DNA of 64,000 bases, taken from Streptosporangium sp. NBC_01495 (GTDB lineage: Bacteria > Actinomycetota > Actinomycetes > Streptosporangiales > Streptosporangiaceae). Positions 8,032-22,428 of this stretch are shown piece after piece. Below the pieces are notes generated by a model. That model worked only from the letters and a program-made list of their open reading frames with translations. It did no database searches and was not told where the DNA came from. Made by a program: the position numbers and the translations under genes. The stretch's first letter is position 1. Every line of letters starts with the position of its first letter. Where the stretch lies: the NCBI RefSeq assembly GCF_036250735.1, contig NZ_CP109430.1, forward strand, positions 5,084,001 through 5,148,000, read 5' to 3'.

Positions 8032-8225
8032 TTGGGGAGGTCCGCCCCAATTCCTGCGAGGAGGCGACCGCGTGAGTCTCCTGGCTCTCGGGTCAACGCT
8101 CCTCCCGGCCTTCCCACCCGCGCGGGGCAGTGGCCGATTCGGGATTCGCTCGCCGATCACAGTGGCGGGACCGCGCCGGATTCACACCGGCTTCCTCGTT
8201 CCGCGCTCGCCTACGCCGACCATGC
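8032..8225 (-). promoter_or_regulatory. cobalamin riboswitch
   Basis: Read on the reverse strand, the conserved order is present. The GCCGGTG...AATCCGGC element lies at 8191-8175. GGTCCCGCCACTGTGATC lies at 8172-8155. The variable GGAAGGCCGGG arm and the B12 box GCCAGGAGACTCAC (8085-8072) follow. A small TTGGGG/CCCCAA hairpin (8050-8032) follows and may be the expression platform. Binding of adenosylcobalamin to this family normally lowers expression of the genes behind it, here the six-ORF array. The 5' boundary near 8225 is approximate. Confidence 0.85.
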
Positions 8226-8254
8226 TCGCACAACCACCGTCAACGACAAAGCGG

Positions 8255-9019
8255 ACATCGCGCGACGGCGGGGCGTTCGCTCGGGTGGAGCCGGGGAAGA
8301 TCAGACTCGATTATGCGGCCTTTCGCAAGGACCTGAGCCTCCGGCCCGGTGACCGGGTCACGGTGCGCGTCGGCCACCGGCGAGCCCAGTTGCAGGTCGC
8401 CGCCGGCACCGGCTGGGGCCCGGCGGGCGTGGTCGCGCCCGAGACGCTGGCGACGCTCACCGACTCCCCCGAGCCGCATGCCATCTGGATCCGCGCCTCC
8501 TCCGGCGCCGACCCGATTCAACTTGTCGGTGACCTGGACAAGCTGGCGGATCCGGTCGGCGCGAAGATCGACAACGGGTTGCAGGCCCGGGAGACGGAGG
8601 ACCAACAGTTGAGAATCCTCACCTGGTCAGTGCTCGGCCTGCTCGGCATCGCCGTCGTGATCGCCCTGATCGGGATCGCGAACACCCTGGGGCTCTCCGT
8701 ACTCGAACGCGCCCGCGAACACGCGATGCTGCGCGCGCTCGGGCTCACCCGCAGGCAGTTGCGGCGGATGCTGGTGACCGAGGCAGTGCTGCTGTCGGTG
8801 GTGGCCACCCTGCTCGGCACCGTGATCGGCGTCGGGTTCGCCTGGGTCGGCTACGAGACGTTCGTGACGCGGGCTCTCAGCGACGCCACCATGCAAGTCC
8901 CCTGGCTGTCACTCGGCGTCGTCGTCCTCATCGCCGCCCTGGCCGGACTCCTCGCCGCTGTTCTCCCGGCACGCCGGGCCGCTCGGGTGACTCCGGCCGC
9001 AGGGCTATCCCTCGACTGA
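8255..9019 (+). pseudogene. truncated FtsX/MacB-type ABC permease
   Basis: The frame matches only the C-terminal half of an FtsX permease. It has a periplasmic segment, a transmembrane segment (WSVLGLLGIAVVIALIGIAN), the typical ERAREHAMLRALGLTRRQLR cytoplasmic loop, two more membrane segments and LPARRAARVTPA at the end. A full protein has roughly 800 residues and an N-terminal membrane segment. Both that part and any ATPase are missing. The upstream in-frame residues are just the riboswitch read in antisense. A 5' deletion probably placed the fragment here. Confidence 0.75.
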
Positions 9020-9115
9020 AACCCCTCGTCAATCGCTTGGCTGGCGGCTGAGGAAGTCCGCCGTGCGCGGCACCGTACTACTGATCGGTAGGCTCGAGTG
9101 AGCGATGATGACGGT

Positions 9116-9365
9116 TCATTGCAACTTCCCACGGATTATCGGCATCCCGAGATTGACCGTGGTCCGGCGGTTATTGCGGGCCAGCCGGTTGAGCGAGGCG
9201 AGTTTGTTGCGTGCTGCTTCGAGGCTGATTCGGAGGCCTTGAACTTCGCCGGCCCAGTCGTAGGCACGGGCCTCGTCGATGCGGTCGCCGAGGTTGCGGA
9301 TGATCTCTGCGAGTCGGCGGCACTGGGCGGGGTCGACTCGAAGCATGGGGCATCGGATGCTTGCG
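9116..9365 (-). pseudogene. C-terminal tail of a tyrosine-type integrase
   Basis: The reverse frame reads IRCPMLRVDPAQCRRLAEI, then GEVQGLRISLEAARNKLASL, ending NLGMPIIRGKLQ. This is the cysteine-containing C-terminal tail of integrases common in actinomycete mobile elements. There is no catalytic domain. The segment that should precede it is found on the same strand at 10846-10700. Confidence 0.65.
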
Positions 9366-9598
9366 TCAGATGTGCGCTTCTCAGGCCGGACCCGGTCCAA
9401 CGCGCCCGCATCGACGAGATCCGCGACAACCTCATCGCCCGCATTGCCGAGGCCGAACGCGAAGGCCGGCTCGGCGAGGTTGAAGGACTCCAGGTCAGCC
9501 TGGCTGGCGCCGAGGAGAAGCTCCGCCGGCTCGATCGGGGCCACGGGCAGCATACGGCCGTGGACCTTGGCATCCCCGCCACGCGCGGTGATCGATGA
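9356..9598 (+). pseudogene. inverted second copy of the integrase tail
   Basis: The forward frame reads CVRCALLRPDPVQRARIDEI, then GEVEGLQVSLAGAEEKLRRL and DLGIPATR. It is the same tail as the reverse-strand fragment, facing away from it. The two copies meet head to head around 9361 and differ at many positions, so this is not a recent duplication. No catalytic part is attached. Confidence 0.65.
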
Positions 9599-9664
9599 AC
9601 CCCACGAAGGTGGGCTGCCACACGGCCCTCAACCGAGATCGAGAACAAGTTCAAGAAGTGTGCA

Positions 9665-10567
9665 TCAAACGCCCTTCAGAACACGATCAAGTGCCGCCCG
9701 GCCTGCAGGTCCCCAGTTCGGTTTGCCGCCGGGAAGGCCCCGATGTCCGTTCTGCCCCATGAGCATCAGGAAGAGGCTCTTCATAGCGGCCAGCCCGCGG
9801 GCGCGCCGGATCGCCGCCTCGTCCGCGTGCGCGTACGCGTCGAAGAACCGTGCGGCCGCGCCCGCGGGGAGCAGCACCCACGCGGCCCCGAGGTCCCACG
9901 CGGGATCGCCGGCGAACAAGGCACCGAAATCGATCACGCCCGAGAGCGTTCCGTCCGAGACGACGACATTCGCGGGATGGAGGTCGCCGTGCACCCACAC
10001 CGGCGGGCCCTCCCACTCGGGGGCCGCGACGGCATCGGCCCAGACGGCCCGGACGGCGCGGACATCGCCGACGGCGTCGGGGTCAATGGCCTGCAAGAAC
10101 TGCTCGAAGCCGCCCGTGCACCTCTTGGGGTGAGCGCCGAGGTCCGAACTGGCCGGGGCCTCGGCGGGCGCCTCCACATGGAGCGCCTGGAGAAAGCTCG
10201 CCAGCGTGTCGGCCGCGTGGGCGCCGCGGCTGATCGAACCGTGGTCCAGCGGCTCGCCGGGAACCCACGTCATCACGGTCCAGTGCTTGGGGAAGCGCTC
10301 GGACGGTTCGCCGAACCGCACCGGGAGCGGCACCGGGAGCGGCAGGCGCGGGGCCAGCACGGGTAGCCACCGCCGCTCCTTGAGCTGGAGTTCCGGGGTG
10401 GGGTCCATGCGCTGCATGCGCACGGCCAACTCATCACCGAGGCGCCACATTTGGTTGCCCCAGCCGCCCGCCACCTCGCGGATGGCCAGCCCCGCAAGGT
10501 CTGGATGTTGCTCCTGCAGCAGGTCGCGGACCAAGTCTGTGGTGATCTCAATCTCGGTGTCGGTCAT
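9665..10567 (-). CDS. aminoglycoside phosphotransferase-family kinase
   Basis: 300 residues. The APH/choline-kinase fold motifs are intact: VWVHGDLHPANVVV (catalytic Asp) and GVIDFGALFAGDPAWDLG (Mg-binding Asp). The family phosphorylates hydroxyl groups of antibiotics or small metabolites; the substrate cannot be told. The gene lies inside what appears to be a split integrase gene, so it may have been acquired with that insertion. Confidence 0.85.
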   Translation of the reverse strand: MTDTEIEITTDLVRDLLQEQHPDLAGLAIREVAGGWGNQMWRLGDELAVRMQRMDPTPELQLKERRWLPVLAPRLPLPVPLPVRFGEPSERFPKHWTVMTWVPGEPLDHGSISRGAHAADTLASFLQALHVEAPAEAPASSDLGAHPKRCTGGFEQFLQAIDPDAVGDVRAVRAVWADAVAAPEWEGPPVWVHGDLHPANVVVSDGTLSGVIDFGALFAGDPAWDLGAAWVLLPAGAAARFFDAYAHADEAAIRRARGLAAMKSLFLMLMGQNGHRGLPGGKPNWGPAGRAALDRVLKGV

Positions 10568-10699
10568 GCGAAGTCACAGTACTGAGGCGGCAGGCGGAGC
10601 GGCTCTCGCTCTCCGGAGCATCTCGCTGTGATTCCTCTGGCATCACCGATTCGGTTTCAGAGAGCTGCAGATCAGTGGCTTTGGGACGGAACGGCCCCA

Positions 10700-10846
10700 T
10701 AGTTCAGAGAAGCAGACGTGTTCGTGGGCGCAGGGGCGGCCGCAGGTGCCGAGTTCGACCTTGCGCAGCTCGAAGTGCTTTTGGAACTCCTTCCATTCTT
10801 CGTCGGTGGGTTCGCGGTATTCGGTCGCGGGGCGGACGGCTCGGCG
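10700..10846 (-). pseudogene. internal fragment of a tyrosine-type integrase
   Basis: The reverse frame reads YREPTDEEWKEFQKHFELRK, then VELGTCGRPCAHEHVC, before losing similarity. In related integrases this stretch runs straight into the IRCPMLRVDP tail, which here lies 1.3 kb away at 9365-9116 on the same strand. The two pieces are therefore collinear halves of one broken gene. The catalytic core upstream is not recognisable. Confidence 0.6.
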
Positions 10847-11026
10847 GCTGTCGAGGAAGGCCCGGTGGCCTCGGCCGGGCCCTTCGCGGCGATCGTCGAC
10901 CGCGGCCCGGAGTGGAGGGACCCGCACGCGGACACGTCGATCCCGCCGGAGCGCGACGCCGAACCCCCGAAAGCCGCCGCGGGCACCTGGCCGCCCGTGA
11001 TCGCGCACCGGCCCCCTCCGCGCCCC

Positions 11027-11647
11027 TTACTCGAAGAGGGACGGGTCTCCGGTGCCCCGGCGGAGGATCTCGGGCTCGTCCTGCGAGAAGTCGACGACCG
11101 TTGTCGGGACGGCGCCGCACTCGCCGGCGTCGATGACGGCGTCCACCACGTGCTCGAGCCTCTCCTTGATCTCCCAGCCCTGAGTCAGGGGCTCGGCCTC
11201 GTCGGGCAGCAGCAGGGTGCTCGACACCAGCGGTTCGCCGAGCTCTGCGAGCAGCGCCTGCGTGACGACGTGGTCGGGGATCCGGACGCCGACCGTCTTC
11301 TTCTTGGGATGCAGCAACCGCCGCGGCACCTCCTTGGTCGCGGGCAGGATGAAGGTGTAGCCGCCGGGGGTCGCCGCCTTGACCGAGCGGAACAGCGCAT
11401 TGCTCACATGCACGAACTGCCCAAACTGGGCAAAGTCTCTGCAAACCAGGGTGAAGTGATGGTCACTGCCGAGGTTGCGGATCTCTCTGATCCGGTCGAT
11501 GCCCTCCTTGTTGCCCAGCCGGCACCCCAGCGCGTAGCCCGAGTCCGTTGGGTACGCGATCAGCCCGTCCGTACGCAGAATCTCGACCACCTGGCCGATC
11601 AGCCGGGGTTGGGGACTGTCCGGATGCACATCGAAGTATTTCGCCAC
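11027..11647 (-). CDS. YrdC/TsaC-like threonylcarbamoyl-AMP synthase family protein
   Basis: About 206 residues. It shows LIAYPTDSGYALGCRLGN, HFTLVCRDFAQ, then SVKAATPGGYTFILPATKEV and KKKTVGVRIPD, the YrdC-fold nucleotide-binding features. Enzymes of this family make L-threonylcarbamoyladenylate for tRNA t6A. This short type is widespread beside or instead of the longer Sua5. The start is taken at GTG 11647 (reads AKYFDVHP). GTG 11671 is an alternative. Confidence 0.8.
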   Translation of the reverse strand: MAKYFDVHPDSPQPRLIGQVVEILRTDGLIAYPTDSGYALGCRLGNKEGIDRIREIRNLGSDHHFTLVCRDFAQFGQFVHVSNALFRSVKAATPGGYTFILPATKEVPRRLLHPKKKTVGVRIPDHVVTQALLAELGEPLVSSTLLLPDEAEPLTQGWEIKERLEHVVDAVIDAGECGAVPTTVVDFSQDEPEILRRGTGDPSLFE

Positions 11648-12160
11648 ACCCCCGAGCTTAGGAGCGGACACCACCCCGCATGACACGCGCCCCTCGAGGC
11701 GGAGCCTCCGGCGGGCGGCAAGGTCCTCGGCATCGCCTCCCGCCCGCGCCGCCACGGCGTCCGTGCCGGTCATCGTCGTGCGGGCCTCGTACGGACGCTC
11801 ACGTGAAGCGCCCGGTCGCGGCCCCGTCGATGGTGAGCGCTCAGGCCGCCGGTCTCGACCACCGGGCGGTCCGGGCCACCCTCGACCGGGAGTTCCACCA
11901 CAGCCTGAGCACGGTCGGGGTGTCGCGCGCCTCCTTCGGCCTCTCCCTGCCGGGCACCGCACCGGGGAGTCCACGGCCATGCCGGGACGGGGTGGAGCAC
12001 GTTGTTCAGAGTTGATTGTCAGGCGAACGCCCTCTGATCGCGAACAATCCCGGCCTGCTAGACAGAAGCGCACGGAACCCCGTTGTGAGCGGAAGATCCG
12101 GGCCCCGCGCGGCCCATGCCCCTCAGACGGTCCACGACCCTTTTTCCCAAGGAGAACTCC
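11648..12160. other. 513 bp without a convincing gene
   Basis: Frames are open because of high GC but none has a family signature. One + strand stretch around 11830-11970 (LSTVGVSRASFGL) faintly recalls the C-terminus of class V aminotransferases and might be a remnant. The promoter of the secreted-protein gene must lie in the right half. Confidence 0.4.
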
Positions 12161-12592
12161 ATGCGTCCACGTCGCATCATCGCGGTGCCGGCCCTGGCAG
12201 CGGTTGGTCTGCTGCTCGGCACCTCCCCCGTCTTCGCCGACCCCGGGTCCCCGGTGGCGCCCCCGGCCCCGACGCGGGTGTCCGTTCCGTCGGTCAACGC
12301 CCCCTCCACCGATTCCTCGACGGCTCTGGCCGACCCGTGCTGGAACAGGGAGAACAGGTGGTGGTGCAGCAACAGAACGTCGGCGCCCATCTACGAGGCC
12401 GGAACCAGCAACATCGTCGACTACCTCCGGACCAACCCCAGCGTCTTCGTCTGCCGGGCCGAGGGCGCCCGCAACAACAACGGCCCTCACCCCAACCGGT
12501 GGGAGTGGACCAACGGTGACGTCACCGGCCGGTGGGGGTACGTGATGGACAGCTGGATCTCCAGCGAGACCGACCCCCTGCCCGTCTGCTGA
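12161..12592 (+). CDS. secreted protein, SH3-like
   Basis: 143 residues. A classical signal peptide (RRIIAVPALAAVGLLLG, cleavage after VFA) is followed by a Pro/Ser-rich linker. A compact domain with five cysteines and many Trp/Asn residues comes next (CWNRENRWWC, then NRWEWTNGDVTGRWGYV). Its size and pattern are like small secreted SH3-type proteins of actinomycetes. AAGGAG precedes the ATG. Function unknown. Confidence 0.7.
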   Translation: MRPRRIIAVPALAAVGLLLGTSPVFADPGSPVAPPAPTRVSVPSVNAPSTDSSTALADPCWNRENRWWCSNRTSAPIYEAGTSNIVDYLRTNPSVFVCRAEGARNNNGPHPNRWEWTNGDVTGRWGYVMDSWISSETDPLPVC

Positions 12593-12662
12593 ACAGCTGC
12601 CCTGACGACGCCCGCCCACCGGCCCCTCGCCGGGGTGCCCGCGCGACGTGGGGCGGCCCCGG

Positions 12663-15392
12663 CTACGGGCACGGCGGCCGGTAGGGCAGGCCGGAGAAGT
12701 ACCGGTCCCACTCCGGCGCTGTGATCCGCGGGTGGGCCAGCCGGCACAGCCGGGCGGCGACGCGTTCGGCGTCGGTCTCCCACAGCAACGCCGTGCGGTC
12801 GTAGCCACCGGTCGCCACGGTGTGCCGGTCCGGGCTGAACGCCACCGAGGACACGCGGTCGGTGTGGGCTTCGAGGGAGGTCCGCTGCAGGGGGCGCCGC
12901 GGGTCGGTGAGGTCCCACACCCGGGTGGTGCCGTCATTGCCCGCGGTGGCCAGCAGGCGCCCGTCCGGGCTGAAGGCCACCATGTTGACGCTGTCGGTGT
13001 GGCCGATCGGGGCGGCCAGCGGCACGGGGCGCCGGGGGTCGGCGATGTCCCACAGCCGTGCGGTGTCGTCGAAGCTGGCGGTGGCCAGGGTACGGCCGTC
13101 CGGGCTGAACGCGACCGAGACCAGGCCGTCGCCGTGGCCGGTCAGCGTCGCGCGGAGCCGGTGGTCGCGCACGTTCCACAGCCGGGCCGTCCTGTCGGAG
13201 CCCGCGGTGGCCACGGTGTGTCCGTCGGGGCTGAACGCCACCGCGTTCACCCCCATCGGGTGGGGGAGCACCGCCAGCTGGCGGGGCCGACCGGGGGCGG
13301 TGATGTCCCACAGCCGGGCTGTGTTGTCCCAGGCGGCGGTGGCGACGGTGCGTCCGTCCGGGCTGAAGGCGGCCGCGTTGACGTTGTCGCTGTGACCGGT
13401 GAGGGTGAGCAGGTGGCGGGGGCGGTGCGGGTCGCCGACGTCCCAGACCCGGACGGTGCGGTCACGGCTCGCGGTGACCAGCCTGCGCCCGTCGGCACTC
13501 ACGGCGACGGTGTTGACCCGGCTGCCGTGCCCGGTAAGGCGGGTGGCGTAGGGGACGGCGAAGGTCCCGAGCAGGCTGTCGCGGGCCTCGCCGGTGGGCG
13601 ACAGGCGGTAGGCGGCCAGGCTGAGCTGCGCGGACAGGGCCGGATTGGCGTCGCGCAGGTCGGTGGCCTCGGCGGCAACCTTCTGCGACAGGGCGATGTC
13701 GCGTTGCTGCGTGACGGTCCGCTGGGCCCGGAAGGCGTACACGGTCGTCGTGGTGGCCAGGACGAGCAGGACGGCGAGCAGCGCCGCGAGCTGCCGCAGC
13801 CTGCGGGTACGGCGGCGGGCGGCCTCCTGCTCCCGGGCCTCGGCCGCGATGCCTGCCTCCAGGAACCCCCTCTCCCCCGGCGACAGCAGGGAGTGGTTCC
13901 CGGCGGCCCAGTCCCTGGCGACGGCGAGGCGGGTGCCCCGGTAGAGGGCACCCTCGTCGCGGTCCTCCGACTCCCAGGCCTGTGCCGCCTCGGTGATCCG
14001 GCGGTGGATCCGCAGCCCCTCGCGGTCTTCGGTGAGCCAGTCACGGAGCCGCGGCCAGGAACGGATCACCTCCTCGTGAGCGAGCTCCACGGTGTCGTCG
14101 TCGAGGGTGACAAGCCGGGCGCCGGCCAGCCTCTCCAGGACGGCGGCGGTGTCGGGGTGCTCGATCTCGCCACGGGTGATGCGGCGTTTGGTGTCCTCCG
14201 TGCCTTCGCCGAGCGCGGTGAGCCGCAGGAAGACCTGCCGGGCGAGGGCCTGACGCTCGGGGCCGAGCGCGCTGTAGACCTCCTCGGAGGTCCGGGCGAC
14301 GGCACGCTCGATCCCGCCCGTGGCCTCGTACCCGGCGAGGGTGACGGTGTTCCCGCGACGGCGCCCCCAGGCCTCCAGCAGCGCGTGGGACACCAGCGGC
14401 AGCACACCCGGCTGGCCGGTGGCGTCGGCGACGAGCCGGGAGACCAGGGCGACCTCGACCCGGTAGCCCATGTCGACGGCCGGTTGGGTGATGGCGCGGC
14501 GTAGCTCCTCGGTGGTCATCGGCCCGACGAGCACCTGGGAGTCCTGCAGGACCTCGGCGAGGTCGGGATAGCGCGCGCAGTGGGGGTAGAAGTCGGTCCG
14601 CACGCCGAGGATCACCCGGGTCCGGCTGTCGGGGTCACGGGCCGCGGCGACCAGGGCCGCGATGAAGGCGGCGCGTTCCGCGAGGTCGGGGCAGAGGGTG
14701 AAGATCTCCTCGAACTGGTCCACGACGAGGACGACGTCGGTGGCCGAGGCGTGCCTGGCGAGGAGCTGACGGGTGGCCAGGCCCAGGTTGCGCGGATCGC
14801 CGGTGAGCTCGGCGAGGAGGCCGCCGGGGGTGACGCCGAGCCGCGCGGCCAGATGTACCGCGCACTCGCGCAGCGGATGGGTTCCCGGGGTGATCGCCAG
14901 CACCGGGTGGGAGCCGAGGGCGGGAACCAGGCCGGCTCGCAGGAGTGAGGACTTTCCTGATCCGGACGCGCCGAGCACGGCGATGAATCGGTGCCGTGAC
15001 AGGTGGGCGACGACCTTTTCCACCAGTCGCTCGCGGCCGAAGAACCGGTTCGCGTCCTTCGGCCCGAAGCTCCTCAGCCCGACGTACGGGGGCGTCTCAC
15101 CCGCCGTTTCCGAGGGGTCCGGCCGGTTGGACTCCTCGGCCAGCGAACGCCACCGCGCCTCCCATTCCGCCGGATCGGCCCCGCACGCCTTCGCGTAGGC
15201 CACGGTGACGGCCATGCTGGGAAGTTTGCGTCCCCCGGCGGCCTCGGAAAGGGTGCCGGCGGAGTAGTGCGCCCGTTTGGCGAGCTCACGGTAGGACGGG
15301 TTGCCCGCTTTCACGCGTAATCGGCGAAGGTCCGCCGCGAACCGAAGTAAACGATCGTCACCGTCGTCAAGTGGTCGTTCCCGACGAGGCAT
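12663..15392 (-). CDS. HTH-STAND NTPase with WD40 repeats
   Basis: 909 residues. An XRE-type helix-turn-helix (about 15-65; YRELAKRAHYSAGTLSEAAG) leads to an nSTAND1 P-loop NTPase (VLGASGSGKSSLLRAG near 140; VVLVVDQFEEIF as Walker B). A winged region follows, then one membrane-like segment (LAALLAVLLVLATTTTVYA near 530). Six WD40 repeats ending in variants of VWDV/LWDI complete the chain. STAND proteins act as ATP-driven switches that oligomerise on ligand sensing by the repeats. Such proteins are numerous in actinomycetes, and some related STAND proteins are antiphage. No effector domain is obvious here. Confidence 0.85.
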   Translation of the reverse strand: MPRRERPLDDGDDRLLRFAADLRRLRVKAGNPSYRELAKRAHYSAGTLSEAAGGRKLPSMAVTVAYAKACGADPAEWEARWRSLAEESNRPDPSETAGETPPYVGLRSFGPKDANRFFGRERLVEKVVAHLSRHRFIAVLGASGSGKSSLLRAGLVPALGSHPVLAITPGTHPLRECAVHLAARLGVTPGGLLAELTGDPRNLGLATRQLLARHASATDVVLVVDQFEEIFTLCPDLAERAAFIAALVAAARDPDSRTRVILGVRTDFYPHCARYPDLAEVLQDSQVLVGPMTTEELRRAITQPAVDMGYRVEVALVSRLVADATGQPGVLPLVSHALLEAWGRRRGNTVTLAGYEATGGIERAVARTSEEVYSALGPERQALARQVFLRLTALGEGTEDTKRRITRGEIEHPDTAAVLERLAGARLVTLDDDTVELAHEEVIRSWPRLRDWLTEDREGLRIHRRITEAAQAWESEDRDEGALYRGTRLAVARDWAAGNHSLLSPGERGFLEAGIAAEAREQEAARRRTRRLRQLAALLAVLLVLATTTTVYAFRAQRTVTQQRDIALSQKVAAEATDLRDANPALSAQLSLAAYRLSPTGEARDSLLGTFAVPYATRLTGHGSRVNTVAVSADGRRLVTASRDRTVRVWDVGDPHRPRHLLTLTGHSDNVNAAAFSPDGRTVATAAWDNTARLWDITAPGRPRQLAVLPHPMGVNAVAFSPDGHTVATAGSDRTARLWNVRDHRLRATLTGHGDGLVSVAFSPDGRTLATASFDDTARLWDIADPRRPVPLAAPIGHTDSVNMVAFSPDGRLLATAGNDGTTRVWDLTDPRRPLQRTSLEAHTDRVSSVAFSPDRHTVATGGYDRTALLWETDAERVAARLCRLAHPRITAPEWDRYFSGLPYRPPCP

Positions 15393-15640
15393 CTTCGCCC
15401 CCTAGTCACCTCGCACCCGGGGTTTCATTGTTCAGCCGTTGTCGTTCGGCGTCCAGAGGGTGACACCGGCCCCCCGCCACCCCCTGTACCGGACACCGGC
15501 ACCTCGAACGCGGCCGGCGCCGCGCGGGCGCCTCCACGGCGGGGTCATCGTACGGACCAGCGCTGTGCCCCGGAGCCGTTGCACTCCCACAGCTGTACCG
15601 GTGTCGCGTTCGCGGTCCCGCTCGCCGCGGGAACGCGAGA

Positions 15641-15678
15641 AGCCGGACGCCCGCCGGGAAAGGCGCGGGTGTCCGGCT
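15641..15678 (-). terminator. strong hairpin after the carboxylase gene
   Basis: Arms 15641-15654 and 15665-15678 pair over 14 bp with a single G-U wobble around a 10-nt loop. It begins 12 bp beyond the stop of the carboxylase on its strand. There is no U-run, which is usual for actinobacterial terminators. Confidence 0.7.
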
Positions 15679-15689
15679 TCAGTACCGGG

Positions 15690-21179
<5,490 letters not shown>

Positions 21180-21519
21180 TGAGCGAACCCTTTCGAAGGC
21201 GGTGAACACGGCGGCCGTCCCCGCCCCCACAGGGATCCATACTCTCGGCCGCCCCCGGCTACCGGAATAGCGGGGACTGAGCGTCTTTCGCGACCGGAGT
21301 TGTGAGGCTCACACAAACGTACCCGTCGGGGTGGTGTGACATGCGCCCCCTGAGTCCTCGCGATCGGCGGGCCTGCCGGAGCCGGGACGAGCGCGTTCGG
21401 CCACGTCACCGCGACGCCCTCGTCCACCTTCGCGAACGGCGTCGACCACCACGACACGCCGGGGCCGCCGTCGGCCGGCGCGATCACGCCGCGAGGGGGG
21501 ATCGGCCGGGGCGCGGGCG
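21180..21519. other. 340 bp intergenic region before the carboxylase
   Basis: No convincing gene. It must contain the reverse-strand promoter of the carboxylase. GAAAGG, about 10 nt before GTG 21179, may serve as ribosome site. No operator or riboswitch was recognised. Confidence 0.4.
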
Positions 21520-22107
21520 TCAGGTCGCGCCGCCGGGGCCGGGCAGGACGCGTTCGACCAGGTCGGTGACGAGGGGGTGGATCCGGCTCTCCGGAAAGAT
21601 GTCGGGCAGCGTGAGCCGTTCCATGATCAGCCAGTTCAGCGCCAGATAGAGCAGGACCACGGTGGTCGCGTCGCCGGGCAGGCCGGACCGCGTGTGGTGG
21701 TCGATGTTGGCGTCGAGGTCGGCGCGGATGCGTTCGGTGAGCAGGTCGCGCAACTCCGGGCGGCGGGTGGCCTCCAGCCGCAGTTCCAGCAGGGCCAGGT
21801 ATCCGGAGCGGAAGTCGCTGACCCGGTCCACCAGCTCGTGCATGAGCTCGGTGACCTTGTCGCGGTCGCGCGGGCCCTCCAGCACGGCGGCCATCATGCC
21901 CGGGTCGGGCTCCAGCCGCTCGTAGAAGCGGTGGCCGACCTGGATGAGCAGGTCGTCGCGGTTGTCGAAGTAGTTGGAGGCCGTGCCGTTGGGCACCTGC
22001 GCCTCGACGTCGACGGCGCGGAAGGTCAGTCCGCGCGCCCCCTCTCGGGCCAGGACCTCGATGGCCGCGTCGAGGAGCGCCGCCCGTCGTGCCGGGTTCT
22101 GCCGCAT
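21520..22107 (-). CDS. TetR-family regulator
   Basis: 195 residues from ATG 22107 (GGAGAG upstream); the frame is open much further but that part does not look coding. The HTH is at about 25-48 (LTFRAVDVEAQVPNGTASNY, then FDNRDDLLIQVGHRFYE). The C-terminal domain is of the kind seen in many TetR repressors, ligand unknown. It is divergent from a reductase-like gene, with a repeated AGTACTACG element between them that is the likely operator. Confidence 0.85.
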   Translation of the reverse strand: MRQNPARRAALLDAAIEVLAREGARGLTFRAVDVEAQVPNGTASNYFDNRDDLLIQVGHRFYERLEPDPGMMAAVLEGPRDRDKVTELMHELVDRVSDFRSGYLALLELRLEATRRPELRDLLTERIRADLDANIDHHTRSGLPGDATTVVLLYLALNWLIMERLTLPDIFPESRIHPLVTDLVERVLPGPGGAT

Positions 22108-22147
22108 CGCGATCTCTCCTTGGGCCGGCGTTGACACCACTCCGATT

Positions 22148-22186
22148 GTAGTACTACGTTCTAACCACTCCAAGCAAAGTACTACG
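22148..22186. promoter_or_regulatory. putative TetR operator pair
   Basis: GTAGTACTAC (22148-22157) is a perfect 10-bp palindrome. The 9-mer AGTACTACG occurs at 22150-22158 and again at 22178-22186, 28 bp apart. A + strand TTGACA (22131-22136) lies just upstream, so a repressor bound here would cover the promoter of the divergent gene as well as its own. Confidence 0.6.
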
Positions 22187-22428
22187 CCGAAAGCATCGAC
22201 GGGATCGGCGAAGAGGAGACAGTGATGCGAGTTCAGCTCACCCCGGCTCTCTACACCGCACGAACCACCGGCCCCCTCCCTCACCTTGGGCCGAGTCGCC
22301 GGCAGAGCATCGGGGCGCGGCCGCCCCCGGCCCAGGCTCGGCGGCGACCGGTGCCGTCCGGCTTCAGGGCGCCACCGCTTCATGCCACCCAGCCTGAAAT
22401 CACACAAAGACCACGAATGGAATCAAAT
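22187..22428 (+). other. long leader of the reductase-like gene
   Basis: The 321 bp between the TetR start and the reductase-like gene contain the operator pair and this leader. The leader has an in-frame extension of the downstream ORF but no domain-like sequence, and no riboswitch motif was recognised. Confidence 0.35.

Noticed and set aside
12648..14504. 618-residue open frame on the + strand
   Set aside because: It lies opposite the STAND-WD40 gene, whose motifs are convincing. The antisense product is low-complexity Gly/Val/Arg.
22222..22428. 69-residue N-terminal extension of the reductase-like protein
   Set aside because: It is Pro/Arg-rich, precedes the natural start of the fold and lies in the leader between the operator and a better placed ATG.
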